Assembly: GCF_001949145.1 (NCBI RefSeq)
Contig: NW_019091398.1
Location: 476,500 to 540,499 of the forward strand
DNA: 64,000 nucleotides
Direction of reading: 5' to 3'
DNA from: Acanthaster planci
Lineage: Eukaryota > Echinodermata > Asteroidea > Valvatida > Acanthasteridae
Shown here: in pieces, positions 59,701-64,000 of the stretch
Layout: each line of letters begins with the position of its first letter
How positions within the stretch are numbered: the first letter of the stretch is position 1
Notes under the pieces: model-generated
Databases searched by the model: none
Told to the model about the DNA's origin: nothing
Seen by the model: only the letters and a program-made list of their open reading frames with translations
Position numbers and translations under genes: made by a program

Positions 59701-62700
59701 TACATCATGCCCAAAAAGATGTTTGGCACTTTGTATATTTTAAATATTTTTAGGTGCAAAAGAGATTGAAATAAAATAGCAATGAAGCGAGATGTGCGTT
59801 AACAACCTCCGGCTTTCAAACGGCAACTGAATCGACCACTGAACAAGTGAACTTACGTGTCATTATACTGCGTGTTGACCCCTGCAAACTTCAAGCTGGG
59901 GCAGCTGAAGAAGAAGCCGGCCATGAGCACAAAGGACGTGATGAGCGACGCGATGCAGAGCCGGATCATTCCGCGGAACAGCAGGTGGAATTTTTTGACC
60001 AGGAATCCACCGATCAATGCGCCGATCAGTCCAGATGGGATGGTTATCGCCCCTGTGGGAAAATGGAACAGACTTATCACCGCTAGGGGTGGAGCAGGAC
60101 CCATTGATGGGTGTAACAGTCAGCCCAAATTCACAGCAAACCTTAACAGTTGGCACGAATTAAAGTTGTGCTTAAATAATGCGGGGGGCCCAGACTGTAT
60201 GCATAGTTGTGCGATGCATAAAGATTTGTATAATGTCACGGATTTGAGCACCCTTTCGCATGAGGTTAGGCGTGCTTTAGCTGTGCCTAATGCTTAAAGG
60301 TCTATTTGTAATGAGCTCTGCCAGCACAAAGGTCTGCCAGGTATTTAACTGTGCTATGATTTGTTTTATTTTGTTTTTATCAAACCATGATAAACAGATC
60401 TGGATAATCTGTCCTTGGAACTTTGAAAAATTCTGAGCAAGACCGAGAACGTTTAAATTGTTAAACTGTTTCTATCCTGATATCAACAATGGCGGACCGC
60501 AGAGGATTGTGGGACACAAGGCGTGGAGTGCAAAGGGTATACCAGAATTTAAGAGAAGACAGCTTATCCTTTTTCTACGTAACCATCACAGCTCCACGGT
60601 CACCACTTACCGGCAATGATGGCAGAGGAACCAGACGACATGTTGAACTGCGACTCCAGGAACTTGGGGCCGAAAGCAGCAATGCTCGAGAGGATCATCC
60701 ACTCCGTGATGAGACCAAGGTTGATAAACATGAAAGGAGCATTCTTAATCAGAGTCCAAATCGCAATTGGGAAATCTTTGATGCCGCCTACTAAGCCCTC
60801 TGAAAGAGTGACAGGGTGAATGACCAGTACATCAGTGTCAGCAAACAGTTAAAGTGTCGTCACTATTATGGTCAGCAGAACTCGTCATCTTCGCTAGTTA
60901 CTGTGACACTTAATACTTAGTTAAACAATAGACCTAGCTATTCTGGTTAGCCAGCTGGTAAGGCATGGCCATAATCTGTGCATCAAATATGCCCATGTTA
61001 ATTCATATTTCAGCCTCAATGTATGCGGCTTGGGTTTAATAAAAATTTGCCGTGGATTTCATATATTCCTAACTATGTCTTTGTGCCGATCCTTGCTTTT
61101 TAAATGGGTTCATCAGCTGGGACATCGTAGTCGGTCGATTAATTGTGGGATTTGAACAATATTCTTACGAATTGATCCATTGGCTTGTCAGTTGATGGGT
61201 TTTCGTGGTAACTGTTGATTGATCTGTTCGTTTGTTGCAGGTTTTCTTTATCAGTTTGGGCAAGGCGATTAGACGGTTCATTTGTAGGAACTTTTGCGTT
61301 TTACCTGAATCACTTCTAGACTTGAAATCCGTCCCTTTCTGATTTTCAGCAACTCTTAGCGCTGCAACCTTTTTGTGATCTGCAAAGTTACAAGACTACA
61401 GCTTTAATGCATCAAACCTACATCCTTTTTGCTTCATTCATTCCGGTGAAAAATCCATTGAAGGCACAAGATAGTTCCTATTTTAACTTCTACCATTTGA
61501 CGCCTTCCTACGTTCCCTCTCTCTGAATGTAAAAGAGTACTTCTGACCAACTTGCACGCGCGCAGCCTGCCGTGTGAGCCAGCATACACAGCTCTTTTCA
61601 CATTGATGCCTGCTCATATTATTCATGTTATCCAAACCGTTGATCGTGAACTCTATCACCCAAAGATGAAGAAGGTTAATTACAACGCGTGCCATTGTTT
61701 AGTACAATCAAAAGTATCGTGTTTTCTTGGCCATCTGTTGGGCGCTGCAGCTGCTCGTGTTACCATGGAGATATGATAATGGAATAAAAATATTCAGGTG
61801 TCGTTTTGGTACTTGAGAATATCAGATTATGAGCGTCACAGGCATTAACAAAAAATCAATAAAAAAACCTCCAGCATTGATAGTTCTCATTTCCGTGCAT
61901 TTATGTGAAAATGTGGCGTCATTAGGCGTTAAACACCTATGTGACCTCATCAAAGGACACTACCCCCGTCTCACCTTTTAGGTACCTTGGAAAGCCATAG
62001 AGAGGTAACACCACGAGTATTCCAAGGCAGGCTGGCATGACGGAACCCAGCCACCAGGCTCCCACCCACAAAGGATGGTCATCAGATATGCCCCTGGCAG
62101 ATCAAAGAAAAATAATGATCAAATGACAACGTTTATTTGGTCTGATCACCAATACCACAGGGTAGTACTTACAATGCCAGTTTGATGAAGGCAGGTAGGC
62201 GTTTCAGAATGATTGAAAACTGTATCTTTAACATTTAAGCGTAATAATTTAAGGCCTTTGATAATACGAGACTGAGGCTTCATCGGAACGTTTGTGCTTC
62301 TACAGAGTATAATCTCAAGCCACTTTTATCTAGTGTCATACATTCTTTGCTTCAGAAGAAGGATAATCCACTAAGTTCCGATATTGTTACAACTTCTATT
62401 TCCTTTCAGATTCTTACCCCGGTGGTTGTTTGGGAAAATCGGTGTAAATTCCCAGGAAGAGTCCTCCCACTAGGTATCCGACAGCAGGACCAAGTGTGGT
62501 GATTGCCTGGAAAATGCCTGTGGTTTACCAAAATACCAAGTGACCACGCCTTCATTAGAACATAGAGCAAGGACACAGATGGGCATGGTGAGACTTCACT
62601 TGGCAGTGTCTCATGAACAAGGACGCTTGAGTGCGATCTGAGTGCCTCCGGCTGCAGCCAACAAGATGGTTGCCATGAACAATGGCAACCATTCCCAGCA

Positions 62701-63741
62701 GAGATAATCTCTTGATGTGCCTCTCTGTTTTCTACGACCGGCAGCTACATGCATAACCCATTGTTTGGAACAACCAGATGGCTTGAGAACGAGGTTTGAG
62801 ACAACCACCTACAGCTAAGATTTCACCGGCGGGCCTCATTTTGCTGACTATAGTTTGACTCAAAACACATTTACTTACCCTGATACTGAGAGATCCGACA
62901 TTACTTATTTTGATTAATTATTTCTAGGACCTTGAGAAATGTTTAATATTTCTCACTCACCCACGTAGATGGAAACATAAGCTGGTTTAACGTTTTCATC
63001 CAGGTAGGTAACTCCTAATGTGTACAAGGGGGAAGCACCTATGCCATGCAGCGCCTGCGCAGCTACAAACATCCAGAAGTAGTTTCGCAGGCTGGAGTCC
63101 CCTTCAAGACATTGACCGGGTTCCTGCCGGCTTGGGTCGCAGGTGTCAACGTCAGAGGGGGTAACGTCATAGTCTGGGGTGATAAAGTGTGGCAGCATAA
63201 AGGTAAGTGAGCCCAAGACGAAGATGAAGGCGCCCGTGCCTAGCCACTTGGGCTTGTGGCTACTCTCGCCGAAGTAGGTGACAAAGACGATGATGATCAT
63301 GACGGAGAAGTCGTAACAGCTACTGATGGAGCCGCTTTGCACGCTGGGAAGGACGAAACGTCGCTCAAGCGTCGAGGTGATGACGTAGACGAAACCATTG
63401 ACGGTCATTCCCTGGACCAAAGCAAACCAACAGAGGAATACGAGATAGCCCTTCGGGTTGTTGATGAACTGCAGCCAACTTGGCCGGAAGGATAGCCAGC
63501 CGTACTGCACGAAGTCTTCATCTTGCAGTGCGTCTTCCTCTGCATCAGGACTGGAGGAGGCGTTCTGTTTGCTTGGATTTTTTATCTCCACCTCGGCCTG
63601 GCGAGGTATGCCATTGGTACCCGTCTGGTCATCCATACCTCTGTAGCATGGATTTTCTACTCCCACTTCTGTTCTCGCTATTCCGGGTGCTAAGTTGTCT
63701 GAATCCCCTTCACCCATTTGGTTAAACTGTTGTTGATCCAT
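56797..63741 (-). CDS. solute carrier organic anion transporter (SLCO/OATP), gene 2, 9 exons
   Basis: Minus-strand exons 63741-62961, 62517-62418, 62093-61975, 60799-60611, 60052-59857, 58057-57892, 57731-57559, 57412-57348 and 57098-56797 join in phase to 696 residues. Marks of the OATP family: [22 protein letters not shown] and [18 protein letters not shown] before and in TM4, [12 protein letters not shown] (the D-x-RW-x-GAWWLGF signature, with Leu for Arg), ITEWMILSS, and the Kazal-like loop CNSNCSC...[19 protein letters not shown]. The C-terminal tail is about 40 residues and Lys/Asp-rich. It should be a 12-helix plasma-membrane anion carrier. The N-terminus (about 85 residues, acidic) differs completely from gene 1, and introns split the region covered by gene 1 exons 2-4 differently. 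The 173- and 65-nt exons are shared. Substrate cannot be assigned. Confidence 0.9.
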
Positions 63742-64000
63742 TCATGTTGCCGATGACCACATGAGAAACGGATTTAAAGTTCCCCGAAGTTGTCTCTGCT
63801 CTCAGAACCTAAACAAGTAAACGAAATGCATTATGTTGTCACTGGAGCATGTAAATACGTACATGTATGTATCAACCATCGAGAGCTAGGGCAAATCACG
63901 CATACTCAGACACAAGTTAAAAATGCAGAGATAATGACTACATTTAGTCATGGATGCAGAATGGACCATGCCAAATGCGCACTGAACAATAACTGCATGG
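63742..64000. other. upstream of SLCO gene 2
   Basis: This is the 5' flank or UTR of the minus-strand transporter. No TATA box or other gene was seen before the window ends. Confidence 0.4.

Noticed and set aside
59847-60297. Plus-strand open frames of 79 and 146 codons
   Set aside because: They lie antisense over SLCO gene 2 exon 5, which has a clear family match and correct splice sites.

Overview
The window is nuclear DNA of an animal. Genes are split by GT-AG introns, intergenic DNA is AT-rich and full of degraded LINE pieces and small foldback elements, and no bacterial operon features are visible. The families present (C2H2 zinc fingers, SLCO/OATP transporters with a Kazal-type loop, a trypsin, a rhodopsin-like receptor, a caspase) together with pervasive ACATGTAC and TAGGCCTA palindromes suggest a marine invertebrate deuterostome, most likely an echinoderm. 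That taxonomic call is an inference and cannot be proved from the window.

Layout. 0.6-3.0 kb: C2H2 zinc-finger gene (minus). 3.5-5.5 kb: nested LINE reverse-transcriptase relics. 8.8-10.9 kb: second zinc-finger gene (plus) with a broken 3' end. 16.5-18.8 kb: third, intact 26-finger gene (plus). 20.5-24.2 kb: two small secreted-protein genes (minus) that resemble anti-lipopolysaccharide factors (ALF) and both end in KDEL. 26.1-34.5 kb: a 14-exon plus-strand model in which a signal peptide and a third ALF-like domain run in phase through a charged linker and hydrophobic exons into a complete caspase domain. 36.2-37.2 kb: intronless class A GPCR (minus). 41.2-46.0 kb: five-exon trypsin (plus) with a tandem repeat in its last intron. 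50.2-63.7 kb: two complete SLCO/OATP genes in convergent orientation. The rest is mostly repeats, foldback elements and DNA without recognisable genes.

The most notable region is 20-34.5 kb. Three ALF-like modules lie side by side, two in small proteins with an apparent ER-retrieval tail and one apparently fused through membrane segments to a protease of the apoptosis/inflammation class. The splice phases are compatible across all 13 introns of the fusion model (one is GC-AG), giving 634 codons without an internal stop. If transcripts confirm it, this would be a membrane caspase carrying an ALF-like ectodomain, possibly a direct microbial-lipid-to-caspase receptor. The function is inference; the exon phases and domain motifs are read from the sequence.
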